From contig CM065172.1 in the NCBI GenBank assembly GCA_033026295.1, positions 14,379,165 through 14,443,164 of the forward strand: a stretch of 64,000 nucleotides of DNA. The letters run 5' to 3'. The notes beneath the pieces were generated by a model. It was not told where the DNA came from, searched no databases, and saw only the letters and a list, made by a program, of their open reading frames with translations. Made by a program: the position numbers and the translations under genes. This document shows, one piece after another, positions 49,500 through 61,806 of the stretch. Source of the DNA: Channa striata. Taxonomy: Eukaryota > Chordata > Actinopteri > Anabantiformes > Channidae. Positions within the stretch are counted from its first letter, which is position 1; each line of letters starts with the position of its first letter.

Positions 49500-52400
49500 T
49501 CATTGTTTAAAGGAGACCAGTCCACCGTTGGTTTCTTCTTTATCATTGTTCTCAGATGTCACAGCTAGAAGAGTGAAATATAAAGAAATTAATTAGCAAT
49601 ATATTATGTCACAATGGCAGAGAAAGTCTCATCAGTGTAGTGATATTTTATTAGAAAATGACATTTGTAATATAACTTGATTTTACCTTGGTCGTCCTGT
49701 GTGGTTATGGGTAGTGGTGTTGTTTCATTGCAGTTTGTGCTGCTCTCATCTTCTTCTGCAGGTCAGAAAAAAGAGATACTCACAGGGAACCTTCCGACAA
49801 CTCGCTGCATCGAGTATGGCCTGTTACGTGTAACTATTTACTTTTTTATTTGAGTATTTGAGAATGTCGTTCAAACCAAATAAGACACATTCAATTTTGC
49901 AGAACTGAGATGGACTTTTACCTATTTTTTTGATATTTTACAACCCAAACAAATAGTTCAGGACATGAGAAAATATTAATTTGTTAATTCATTCAACTAT
50001 GAACATAAATGCTAGTTACAGCCGGGTTATTTTTTTTAAATATAATTAGTATGTGGGTTGTGTACCTTTAGGTGGGGCATTCAGTTTCTCTTCAGTGACA
50101 TAGTCAACCAATGGACAGGGTGCATCTGCAGGAAGGAGGAAGAACTTCAACAACTGCAGTATTCAGGCCCAGACTTGAAAATCTTAACGGGCAGTTTCAG
50201 AAAGACTAAATTCAAAATTAGCTCTGGGCTGAATCTTGGGCGTAGCATATGAGGAAATGATGACCAAACCACATCCCATGAGCTGCTGTGAACATACCAG
50301 AATAGCTCTTTAGCTGAGCCATGGTGGGAAACAGGTTGGCCTCATCTAGTTTGTCTTCATCATCAGCTATAAGGTAAAAAAAGTTATTGGGTCACCTCAT
50401 TGTGGCTTTTGATGGCTATTTTATGAATAAATATACATTATGATGCAGTCATGATTCTGTGAAGGCTGATCACTTCATTATGTTCACATTGTCATTTGAT
50501 ACATTAATGTTAATATCATTGAACCTAGTTTAGCCGATTTTTACAATACATGCACGAAAAAAGTCCAAATTAAAGTAAGACCTGGTTTGCGGCAGACTCT
50601 GAGGACAATACACCCAATGAAGACGGCGATGATGCCAAAGAAGATACAGCCAGAGATGGAGAGAAGCACCCTCCTCTTCAAAACTGCAAATTGAGAGTGA
50701 ATCAGAATCAGTGAGCGAGTATAGACAATGTTTTCAGGGAAAAAACAAAAAAACTCCAGACTTCATTTGTACTCACGGAGGTTCTTGGTTTTGAAAGGAT
50801 CACTGCGTTTTGAATAGTGAGGTCTTTCATTGCGACTGCCTTTGCATCTGTACAGACTCTGTTCTGGGTTATTCTTGGGTGTGACAGGATATTTCTCTCT
50901 GTACTCTCTGTGTTCATTGGTAGGTTGTTCCTCTTTGAACCTGTTTAATTTTGGTATGTTTGAATTTTTAGATGAAAGACAAGCCACACAGCGCACATTC
51001 AAACACATTTAGAAAACTCTGAATATCCTGGAGTCTTTGATGAGTATTACCATGTGTAGTTCCACGTGTCAAGGTTGTTCTTCACCTCACATCTGAGAAG
51101 CAAGGTATCAGTGGAGAAGACCTCTGACCAGCCAGTTAACAGGGTTATTTCAGCCTTTGGCCGCTCTGCAGCAAACACGATCAAAACGGAGATGCAGACA
51201 TTCAACATGTCTAAATAAAAAAAACGTAAAAGGGGAAGTAAATAAAAACTAACCTTCAACGTTGAGTCTCAAAGCCTCACTCGTGTCTGATTGGAAGACC
51301 TTATCCTTTCCTCTTTTAATTTGACATGTATACAGTCCACTGCTTGTTGTCACAACAGAACTTATGTTATACTCGTTTCCAGATTGTGCGAGTTTAACGC
51401 TATCTTTGTACCACACGTATTTCCATCCAGAAGAGACATTATTGTGACAGGTAAATAAGACGGAATCTTCAGTGTGCATCAACGTATACTCAGGAGTCTG
51501 TGTCAGCCTGAGGATGGGTTTTGTATCTGAGGATTGATAAAAAAAAATCACTGCTCTTAGTATGAAAACAGATTATTGCACATCACACTGCATAGAACGA
51601 AAAAAGAGAAGCTGATCATTAAATGATGCTTTGATATGACATTTTTATTTACTTTATCATTACATGGAAGGAAGCATTTAGATTAAAATGTCTTTAGAGC
51701 ACGTTGAAGGCTCACTAATTAACATTTACTCGCATAACAATTTAAACTTTAACCATGCAGCCGGTGGACAGCTGTTTGCCTCAGCTATTAGAAAGTTAAC
51801 CCAGTGTATGTCAGGGCCAACACAGAGAGACAACCGTGCACACTCACAATAACACCCACAGGCAATTTAGAGTCATCAACTAACCTAAAAACAAGCCCCG
51901 GCCTTCCTGTGCCCACTCCACTACTGTGCTGCCCAAGATATGTTAACATCATTTTATAAAATCCCCTAAAGCACTGTTTTCAAATAAAGACGCTGCACCT
52001 CACCATAAACATGCAGCCGTACTTTAGTACTTAAGTTGCTGCGGACAGGCCTGCTCTTGAATGTTCCTCTGCAGCTGTAACTTCCTCGGTGGGAAGCTGA
52101 AGCATTATTGATGGAAAGAGTAGTTTTATCTGAGTCAAAAGACACAGTATCATCAGCGTGGACTTCCTTTCCATCTCTGTACCATGTGTAGGTCCAGTCA
52201 CTTCTCACAGATAACATCCCACAGCTCAGCTTCGCAGTCTCCGTGGGAAACACGTCCAGCCAATCAGAGCTTCGCTTCAAACTCGGAACAGGAATGTCTA
52301 AAAACAAACAGATGCATTGGTCGCTTCTAATATTCTAGGAAATATCTTGTGATATATCTTGATTGCAGTTAATGAAGACACCATAATTTATCAGAATACA

Positions 52401-55400
52401 AATCAGAAAAAATCAACTCAAAATGTCTTTAACTCACCAGATACGTAGATGGTCTGATTGGGACTGAAGTCAGTGCTGTACTTTGTTTTATTTCTCGTGG
52501 CCATACATTTATATATTCCATTTGCTGTTGCAGTGACATTGTGGATGTCTAGACGACTGTCGTGACCATGGATTTTACCATCTTTGTACCATTTATAATT
52601 CCAATCAGATGCAATGTCAACTTTGCATTCGAAGTGCATTGACTCTCCATTGTACAACTTGTCAGTGTCTGGCTTTCGAGTCAGCGTGAGTTTCGGCTTT
52701 TCTAAATACAAAGAAGAAATTTATTTGTGTATAGTATGGGCAGTTTTTAACTTTGCATAAAATCACACACAAGTCTGACAATAGCGTCATAATTGAGCAG
52801 AGATAAAATAATTATTAAGACAAAGAAACACTCACCCTTAATAACAAGCTGTTTACTTTGGCTAAAATCAGTTTCGAACACTTGATCACTGCCTCTCTTT
52901 GCTCTGCAACTATACAAGCCCGAATCTAATAGTTGAACAGGATCTAATTTGTACATGTTTAGAGGCACTTTAAGTAAAGTCATATCCTTGAACCACTGGT
53001 ACTCCCATCCAGAGGAGACATTAATGTGACATTTAAAGATGACTGACTCCCTCAAGAACATTGTGTTGTACTCCGGATCCTGTGTCAGTATGACACTGGG
53101 TTTTTCACCTGAGGGCATATTAATAACAATTTAGTTGTACTTGTATTTTTGATAATAATAATAAAAAAAAAAAATTGGCTACTTTTTATTTTAAAAAAAG
53201 AACTCACCATACACACTGATATACAGTTCAGAACTAAGTTGGCTCCTGACATCCCTGCCACGGATGTGTCCACTACATTTATATCGTCCTTGATGCTTGT
53301 CTGAAGCAGAGCCAATTGCAAGAGTAGCTCCATTCAGTTCGAAAGACACAGTACCATCAGCCTGGACCTTCTGATCATCTTTTTGCCATGTGTACGTCCA
53401 GTCAGAGCCCACCGTTATCCCACAGGTCAGCTTCACACTCTCACTGGGAAACACATCCAACCACTGGGTGCTTTTGTTCAAAGATGGAACAGGAATGGCT
53501 AAAGAAAATCCACAATCATTAGTTGGTCTCATTGCAGCGAACCAATGGTTGAGTATTCTAGAATTCTAACACAAATAAAGCAGGTCTGAGTTTGTCAGCA
53601 AATAAATTGAGATAAAAATATAATTCGGTAAAGTGAGCTCATGGACAGGAAGTTTGAGTTTTTTTGTGCTCTGAACACTGAGAAGACGTTTTAATAAATC
53701 AATAATATTTTAGCTAACACATATCCTCACAAAGAAATCATTCATTCTCTCCATTTACTAATATTCCACTGCTACATACAGACTCGCGCACATTTCTGAG
53801 CCATCCCACCCTGCATTGTGCTAAACCACAACATCCTGTTTCAACAGAAAATGAATAAAATAACGGAAGCGCAATGATCTTAGAATGCTGTTTCACTCCG
53901 TTTAAAGTAGCTTGGTTTTTAGGGTGTTAATGGCAACGACCTACAGTTTGTTAAGCATATTTCACCTACCAAGAACAGTTTGTGTTATTTCTTTACTCGA
54001 GTCTGTCCGTGTTGTTACACCTCTGACGGCAGTGCATGAATATTTCCCCCCATCAGCGAGATTAAGCTTAATGCTGATGGTGCTGCTGGTGCTGTCGGTG
54101 AAAGGTGTCGAGTTTTTATCTTTGAACCACTTATATTTCCAGTCGGAGGCAACATCGACTGTGCAGGTGAAGTTCACGATCTCTCCAACATACATCACGT
54201 CAAAACCATAATTCCTCATCAGAGTCGGTGTTGGTTTGGTCTCTAAAACAGAGAGACAGATCATACAATTTTAATACTCCATACTATATGCATGTATGAC
54301 TATGTCTTGAAGATTTTTTTCAAATACTTTTAGGGAAAAGTACTCTCTAAAAGATATCTTAACCTAGAGAGGTTCTGTCAAAACTAGACCAAGACTGTGA
54401 CCAAGCACTCACAGCTGTCACTTCCCTCACAGCAAACTCAGGCCTCATTTTGCAACAACCTGATTTTGAAAAGTCACGTCGTTCACACTGTCTCCATCTT
54501 TCACGATGTCATTTGACACATTTGGTATTTATAAAGATAGCTACAATGACAAGCAACATTGTAAAGCACTTTCGATTAAAGCGCTACATAAATGTCCGTT
54601 TACTATTTACTTTAAAACAGCTGAATTATTAAAGTGTTTATTTAATGCTGAAGACACATGGACGCTTACTAAAAACTTTGATCTCAGCTTTGTTGCTGAA
54701 TGCAGAGATGACATTCCTGGATTTGAGGTGAGCCTTGCAGGTATAGAATCCTTCATGGGTTCGCGTGACTGAAGTTATGATGTATGATGACCCATCACTA
54801 CTCATGTCTTCCTGAAGTTTTTCAGTGTTTCTGTACCAGGTAAACGTCCAGCCAGGGCTGTCAACATTACAGCTGAACTTCACTGTTTCATTTTCAAACA
54901 CATCCGACCATTGAGACAGCCGTTTCAGAGTAGGTGTAGGAGGGTCTGAAAAAGCAGAGAAAGATAAAACCTAATAGTCAAACCGTCAGCTTCGGAGATA
55001 AAATGTGCATGTAAATGTGTGTTAATAGGACAACAGGCTAACAGATATATGAACAATCTACTCTGCTCACCAGAGATCTGCAGAGATGTTACAGCCTCAT
55101 TTGTGTGGAAGACTTCGCCTTTACCCCTTCTGGCTTTGCAGCTATATTCTCCACTGTTGGAAGGATTTACAGACGCTATGGTGTAGGTGTTGCTGGTTGA
55201 AGCTTGAATTTCCTTTTTAGCATGGTACCACACATAATCCCATCCAGACGACACAACCAACTGTGCATGTGAAAGTGACCGTTTCTCCAGGAAATATCTT
55301 GTCATTGCTACTGTTCATTATGGCGGGTGTAGGACTGTCTGATAAATAAAAAGAAGAAGGAAAATGTCAGATTTAATTATTCTCTGAAGACATACAGTAA

Positions 55401-57411
55401 AAATATGGGTCATGAAACACGATGAAGCTTACCATAAACTATGACTTCAATTTGGTTACTTGTCAGACTGCTCTCACTCGTAATTTTATCAACACCTTTA
55501 CAGGTATAGTTTCCAGAGATTTTTTTTTCTGCAGTGAGCGTGAGCTCGGATTTGTCTTCTGTTTCCTGTATTTGCTCATCATCTCGGTACCAGGAGATGG
55601 TCAAGTTATAGTTGGCATTGATGGCACATGTGAACTCCACCTTCTCAGAAGGGAACACTTCCCGCCAGGTTGATTTCAGTGATAGAACAGGGTGCTCTGA
55701 AAGTTTATTTTAAAATATTATTGATCATATTCATTGTCTATAACTATATAAAAATAACACCATGCTAAAATACTTTTGGTCTTGCCCTACGGATGTAAAT
55801 TTAATAGGATAGTTACACTTTATTTTGCACATTTGTACATATTTCTTTAAAATGGAGAATGTAAAACTTCTTTACCTGGACACAAGCAGCACAGACAGTA
55901 AAATTTTTTTAACCCTTTTCATGTATAGTTTTTGTTATTATCAAAAATAAACTTATTAAACATATTTCTTATGATCTAATGTCTCATTCTTGTTGGTAGA
56001 TAAACATCAGTGAAATACCATGTGTTTTGAAACTCTTTCAAAACACATCTCACATATTCTTTTTGAAATACTATCAGATTACAGGAAGTAGTGCCTTTCT
56101 ATAATAAAGCTACGGGACATCTCTGTCGGTCTTTATATTAAAGCTAACTGATCACTGTCATTTGTTTAGATTTATACTTACAGCACAAAAACTCAGAATG
56201 AAATCTCACCATAGACAGCTGGAGTCACTGTTACTTCTGGCAAAAGACTGGTGGAAGTAATGTGTCCTAGCATGGACGTGAATGGTGAATGAGTGGAGAG
56301 TGTGGAGATTGTGGAGCTTTTAGATGAGAACAACCAGGATTTGTGCTCTTGTGGAGATTTAAATGGCACATGTTAATTTGAATGGTAATCACTGTAAATC
56401 ATTCTTCTAGCACAAATGCTAAATGGTTCCTGTGTCCCAAACATGCGAAAATGTTGCTCTTTTTTGTGTTTTGCATCAGCTGAAATGCATTTATGTGGTT
56501 GGTAGAGTATAAAAGAAACTTGAATACAAAACAGGCTTTTTCCCCCAATTTTCTAACATTTCAAATGATTGGTCAGCTATTTCATTTTCGTAATGAAAAC
56601 AACTGTTAGTTGGAACACACGGCTGTCTTAGGGTTTAAAATCCCATTTGAGCTGGACAGTGTCGTGAATTGAAACGCGTTTTTCATAGAGTTGACATTAG
56701 CATCAAAAAGCCCGTGTTCCACTGAAAGCTGGACGAAAGCACAGGCAGACAAATAAATAAGGAAATAAATAAAGTACAGCACAAACCAACCACACACTGC
56801 TGTGACAACTTACCTAAGAATACAGGACACGTTACACAACTACAGAGTATCATCAGGTATGAATTCATATGCAACATAGAAAAGCCATGACTATACAACC
56901 AGACAAACTTTGCATTACATAGCAAGGAAATATAAACTTGCTACAAACTTGAGCCTTTGTCAGAGCCATGGCAACAAAGTACTTCATGTTCCTCATATTA
57001 ACTTTGTTTTATTTCCTAAACAATAATCTGCCCTGATTCTATGTACAAGATAGAAAAATATTAGTTTGTGCAATAATCATGTAGGAAACGGGTTATTTGA
57101 TGATTTGCTATGTATTTTGGATCAACATTAAACATAATTAAAATGACACAATACCCTTCAGCTTTAATGCCATACCAATACAGGGCAATGAGCATAAAAT
57201 ACATCTGAACGTTCTGTCAAACATATCTTACCATTTTTGAGATCCTGAGCTGCACAGACAGCAGTGAAACCTACCGAATCAGAAAGTGATGAACAATTTG
57301 TGAGACTCACATTCGAGAGTACATGAATATCCTTTCTTGTTCATTTTGATAAAATTAACTAGCTTGCCCAAAAAACTTACATATGGCACCGAAGACCTTG
57401 ATAAGCCACAT
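49500..57411 (-). CDS. Fc-receptor-like receptor with ten Ig domains; frame break in Ig 2
   Basis: Nineteen coding exons on the minus strand. Signal peptide: 57381-57411 and 57232-57270 (MWLIKVFGAICFTAVCAAQ). Short linker: 56210-56266. Ig1 55433-55696; Ig2 55071-55338; Ig3 54670-54945; Ig4 53970-54242; Ig5 53208-53498; Ig6 52836-53108; Ig7 52438-52701; Ig8 52004-52297; Ig9 51254-51526; Ig10 in two exons, 51051-51165 and 50777-50940. Transmembrane exon 50582-50683 (ISGCIFFGIIAVFIGCIVL). Tail: 50298-50366, 50066-50125, 49687-49755 and 49500-49564. The Ig exons are phase 1-1 and show Cys, Trp and Y-C marks (for example WTYTWYRDG and GSYSCRG). Ig2 alone is not a multiple of three (268 nt). With one base fewer the product would be about 1081 residues. 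The tail has no clear ITIM or ITAM. The family is fish FCRL/CD22-like; the ligand is unknown. Confidence 0.85.
50582..50683 (-). other. Transmembrane exon of the Fc-receptor-like gene
   Basis: Encodes a basic lead (LLKRRV) and then an uninterrupted hydrophobic segment of about 22 residues, followed by RVCRKP. No charged residue lies in the membrane span, so pairing with an ITAM adaptor by the usual charge mechanism is not indicated. The donor after 50582 is CAG|GTCTTA, weaker than its neighbours. Confidence 0.85.
51750..51935 (-). mobile_element. Retroposon copy in the intron between Ig8 and Ig9
   Basis: The minus strand carries gatgactctaaattgcctgt and ggttgtctctctgtgttggc, matching the copy at 24176-24382 in opposite orientation. 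It lies in the 477-base intron between Ig8 and Ig9, the longest within the Ig5-Ig9 block. Confidence 0.75.
54520..54610 (+). mobile_element. Possible retroposon tail in the intron between Ig3 and Ig4
   Basis: Phrase ttgtaaagcactttcgatta followed by aaagcgctacataaatgtcc resembles the 3' end of common fish retroposons. Only the tail is recognisable. Confidence 0.5.
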
Positions 57412-59949
57412 TTTCCATTAAGCTGCACATGTAGAGACTTGTGCCGCTGGGTTGAGTCATATATCTGCCGGTAGTGAAGTTCAGCAGAGGAAACAAAATG
57501 CAGACTAAAAGGGCGTATGTGACATGTTCATTTCTAAACTCACCTCAGGACAGAAGTTTTTCCTGTCTCTTTGACATCTGCTTTTTTTTTTTTTTTGAAG
57601 CAACAGGAAATGTCTTGGTCAACCACATGTTTGTGTTCTCAACATGAGTTTGAGGTGCTGATTTGTGCTGAAAAGTGGCTGTGGACCGTTTAAGGAATTG
57701 AAACAACTTGCAAAAATGTAAACGTATTAATTTTGCTGTTGTGTTGTAGAAGGCACAATAGCGTTCAGGAAAAAGGCGTTGTTTGCTTGAAAGCAGCTTC
57801 CATTTGGAAACATGACAAAACTTCAGCAGCAGCACAAATAAAAAACAGAACTAAAACTAAAACTCTTTAAAGAAGTTACCATTTTATCTTGACATGGGAT
57901 CTTTTTAAACATGAAGGTGTGACTTGATTTCAGGAACATGAGAGGAACTAATGTTGTTTTATACCGTTATAAAAAATACCCCACTAATGATAAACATCGA
58001 TGACATTCTTTAATTTTTCAGCTCAGTCGCTCTGTAGACATGCAAAAGAGAAGCAGCGTCCCCACTAAAATGTAAAGCTACGTACTTTTTAAAAATCCAA
58101 AATTTTATATGGCAAAAAAGTGAAGCATAAAATTGTTTTCTCATATTGCTGTGTATCCAAATGTCACACATTTCTTTTCGGTGTGGGTGATTCGTCTCGT
58201 CATACTCACCATGAGATGTCAGTATAACACAGAAAATCGTTTTCTCCAGACACACCTTCGGCCAGGGGCAGTCAGCATTCTGCACCTCCAGCGAAGCACA
58301 TCAAATTTACGGGTGTTGGTTCTTTCGACATCGATTCGTATAAACTTGTGCTGTTGACATTGACTGAGAGATTTCCTCTAGCGTTTCTGAATAGGTCATC
58401 TTCTCACATCCAAGGCTTTAGGCTCTCTTTATAAACAAATACATAATACATTTTTATGTAGGAAAACTGCCTTCAGACCCATGAATCCAGTCTTTTTAAA
58501 GATAATGTCGGGTGAGTGAGCCAAAAACAACTAAAACTGAAAAGGAATTTAGGACACAAAGAAAGTTCAAACATCCAGATGAAGAATAAGCAGAACACAT
58601 TTGTCAGGGGAGGAGTAGAAAAATGAATCCAAGTTGACAACTGCTGCCATTTTTCATGATGGCAACCAGAAACATTTATTTAACGGCTGGTACGTGTTTG
58701 ATACAGTTTAAAGAAGGGATATCCAGCCTTTCCAAGGAAAAAGGGGAGGAGCCCTGCATCTACCTATGTCTGACATTAGTACTTATACTATTACAAATAT
58801 TAACAAATGTAGCATTAAAACCTGCAAAACCTGAATCTTGGACTGTCTAAATTCTAAAACTTTTACCCAGCCTAAAACAAATTGTAGCATTTCACAGAAA
58901 GCCCAGTATAAGAATCCACACAAGATATAATAAAATAATTTTTTATTCAACAACAGTCATTGTAATATCATGTCTAAGGATTCCTTTTTTATTGCGAGAG
59001 GGAGAGAGAGAGATTGATATTCACAAACTCCATATCAGTCCCTTCAGGTACTTGTGATGTTTCAATTGCAGCAATTAATTCAACCAGTCCCCGTTGAATT
59101 CTGCATAACTTTATTTATAATAATCAAATTATCATAAATCATTTAAAACATCAAAAACATTGCATCATGCATCACGATTTTGTCTTAAAAGCTGTTGCAA
59201 AATGCAAAACAATCAAAAAAAGGTCCACAAAATCCTGGAGGGACCAATATATTTATACATTTTACAGTGGAACAAACAGTAAATGGACACAGGCAGAAAA
59301 AACATGGTGAATACAGTTTTATGGACGTCAGCCTCTAAAATAACTTACATTTGGCAAAACAGATGGGTAGGGTGGCTCGGCTCCTCCCTGCATACAAGAG
59401 GGAGTGTGTGAGTCGGGGCGGTGGGTGGAAATAGATACGGAGATGTTGGTATGTAGTTCTGGCCCTTCTTCATTACGTAGACATCACTGCTCAGCCAGCC
59501 TCGACTTTTTCTCTCACCTCCTCAAACAATCTGGACAAGATAAGAGAGTTGTACAGGGAGGGTTGGATCAATTTATTCCTGCACACGTGTGTGTGCAGTC
59601 ACACAAGCACTCACTCACACACACCAAAAGCTCACCTTAAAACACACGATCTAAACTTCTGCTGGTCCTTTTACAGGCGCTGCTGGAAAGATAATTCAAG
59701 AAAAAAAATATGCTTAAGTCTGTTCATCCAATCGCTTACTCGTAAGGAATGCGCATGAATGTGTGTGTGCGTGCAGGGAGATTTGTCTGAGGTCTTATAT
59801 GTGTGTGTGTGTAAGATCCGCTCCGTATTTTCCATTAAGGATTATCTGGTTCAGTTGCTGCCCTCTTAGCCCGTCCTCCCTTCCTCCGACAGTGCTCCGC
59901 TGCGCCTGTTGACTCATGGAAATGTGAACAGTTTGGCAGCGTCCCAGAT
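57412..59949. other. Intergenic, upstream of the Fc-receptor-like gene
   Basis: AT-rich. A poly-T run is at about 57581-57596 and a GAGA run at about 58995-59013. I see no coding exon or RNA gene. Confidence 0.5.
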
Positions 59950-60525
59950 CATCTGGAGTCATTTTTAGAAGCTGTCGAGAGCCACGCTGACATCACCCCT
60001 AGCCTCCCACCTAAAGGTGCACCCGGTTTAATCCCTTGTTTTCCCCCTTGAGGAGCCTGCCTGTGTAGGCTGTGCTTTCTGGGACCACATCCAATTACTC
60101 TGTACGGACTCAAAAGCATAATCACTCCATCTATAGGGCGCGGTTTACACTTGGCACGAAAACACTCGTTTGGTAATCTGATCACAAGTGGACAGCTGTA
60201 AATACAGGTGTGAATGCATCTAAACACATGGAGGATTCACTAATATCTCATCACTCAGGCTTCATTGGGGAGTGAGCAGGAAGGTATTTGATCCCATTTG
60301 CAGTCTGGTGTGAACACACATGTCCCCGACTGTACTGAAGGTCAATTTTGTAGCATGCATGCAGCACAACAACGGCATCCTGTCTAATTGCTAATGTCAT
60401 GCGACCAAGATGAGGGAATCTAGGCCCTTCAGTCAAGGTCGGGCACTGCAGAACATCTTCCACCTGCCACTTAACACCGTTTGGAACACATTCGGATGCC
60501 AGGTGTGAACTATTTGCAGTATTCT
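59950..60525. mobile_element. Possible non-autonomous DNA transposon (MITE-like)
   Basis: Contains phrases such as gatcacaagtggacagctgt, aatacaggtgtgaatgcatc and ggatgccaggtgtgaacta that recall a fish interspersed repeat full of 'ggtgtgaac' words. No coding capacity and no confirmed terminal repeats. Confidence 0.4.
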
Positions 60526-61784
60526 AACTTCAGCAAATTCAAGATTTTATGAATAATTAATTGCAACATTCCTGCTACATGCTAATGATCCTTTGATTTT
60601 GCAAACCATTACAACAGGTGCATCGAAGACAACATTGTTGTACATTCACAACAGAGTCAAACGTAAAGACAAAAGAACTGCAAGGAATTTTAAATAACTT
60701 GTACTAAAGAAAAAATTACCATACTAGATAGCCTGTAAAATTATTATTTCCTCAGTCCGAAATACCACAAAAACTCTTAAAGTGTCATTCAGTCATGACT
60801 AAATTTATTTTGAGAATAACTGCATTGAAATGTCAATCATCTAAAAAGTAAACTGTCTAATGAAAGCTTTTTGTCTAATTCCCTCAGATTATGTGGATTT
60901 CAACAAACTCTACCTTCAAACAGACTAACACCAATTCACAGCGTGCGTGGTCGGTCAGCCATTGGAAGGATCTATGACATATAAAACCTAAATAAATCCT
61001 CGTGTACAGAAAACATGGGACATGATAGTGTTTCACAGTGCCATAAAAATAACCTGTGCTATGTCCTTTACAGTAGGATAAAACCATTATTCAGCATTTT
61101 CCGGCTCTTTCACAGCCTTCAGTTACCCCGTGTATCTATTCACAGATTAATCACCGGCCTCCTCAATCTCCCACGATTAAAAGTTAAATTGTTCATCTCC
61201 CCACGTTCTTTATTCCGTCTTCTCCTCCCTCACCGCATCATGCTGTTTTTAACACTTTATTGGGGTTTCACTTGGCAGCAGTTAAAATGACACTGTGAGC
61301 AGATCTCCCTGACACTCCTTGAAAGGCTACACCGCCACGCAAGTATTTCACGGCTTAAACGAAAGCGCCAGCACCAAAACACACGTCGTCGCTGCCTAAT
61401 AGCGAGTGTATAAATAGAAAGTCACAGGCTGTAAAAACATCAAATTTGGTATTTCTTTGCGACTGACTAATCTTTGCCACATTACCGCTTCTAAATGCAG
61501 AACTCCCAGTTTCCATGATTTACAGAGGAGCAAGGTGGAGAGGAAGGACCAGGCAATGATGTGTCGGAAAGAGGACGGGGGAGAGGAGTTGTTTTTCTGG
61601 TTTTAATTCATCTGTTTGTTTATGTGTGAAAGATGAGCTGTGTTTTATCATAGTGATGGTATTGGCATATACCTGAAGCATAATTTCCTTTACAAGGAAA
61701 TTCAGAAAGATACAAAGTGGTAAAGAAATGAGATTTTTGTGCAAACACTCGACTAATAAAAACTGTCATTCTCACTTTTCTTAC
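60526..61784. other. Intergenic or distal 3' UTR of the myosin-binding protein gene
   Basis: No coding exon is seen. Because the terminal coding exon is followed by a strong donor, a 3' UTR exon probably lies somewhere here or further left. Confidence 0.4.
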
Positions 61785-61806
61785 CTTTGGAGGTTTCTAA
61801 GTCGGT
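61785..61806 (-). other. Start of 3' UTR with a strong donor after the stop
   Basis: After the stop codon (61807-61809) the minus strand runs 22 bases to CAAAG|GTAAGAAAAG, a near-consensus donor. The transcript probably has a spliced 3' UTR. The distance is too short to expect nonsense-mediated decay. Confidence 0.5.

Noticed and set aside
57545..57835. Minus-strand frame upstream of the receptor gene
   Set aside because: No splice link to the signal peptide exon and no family resemblance.
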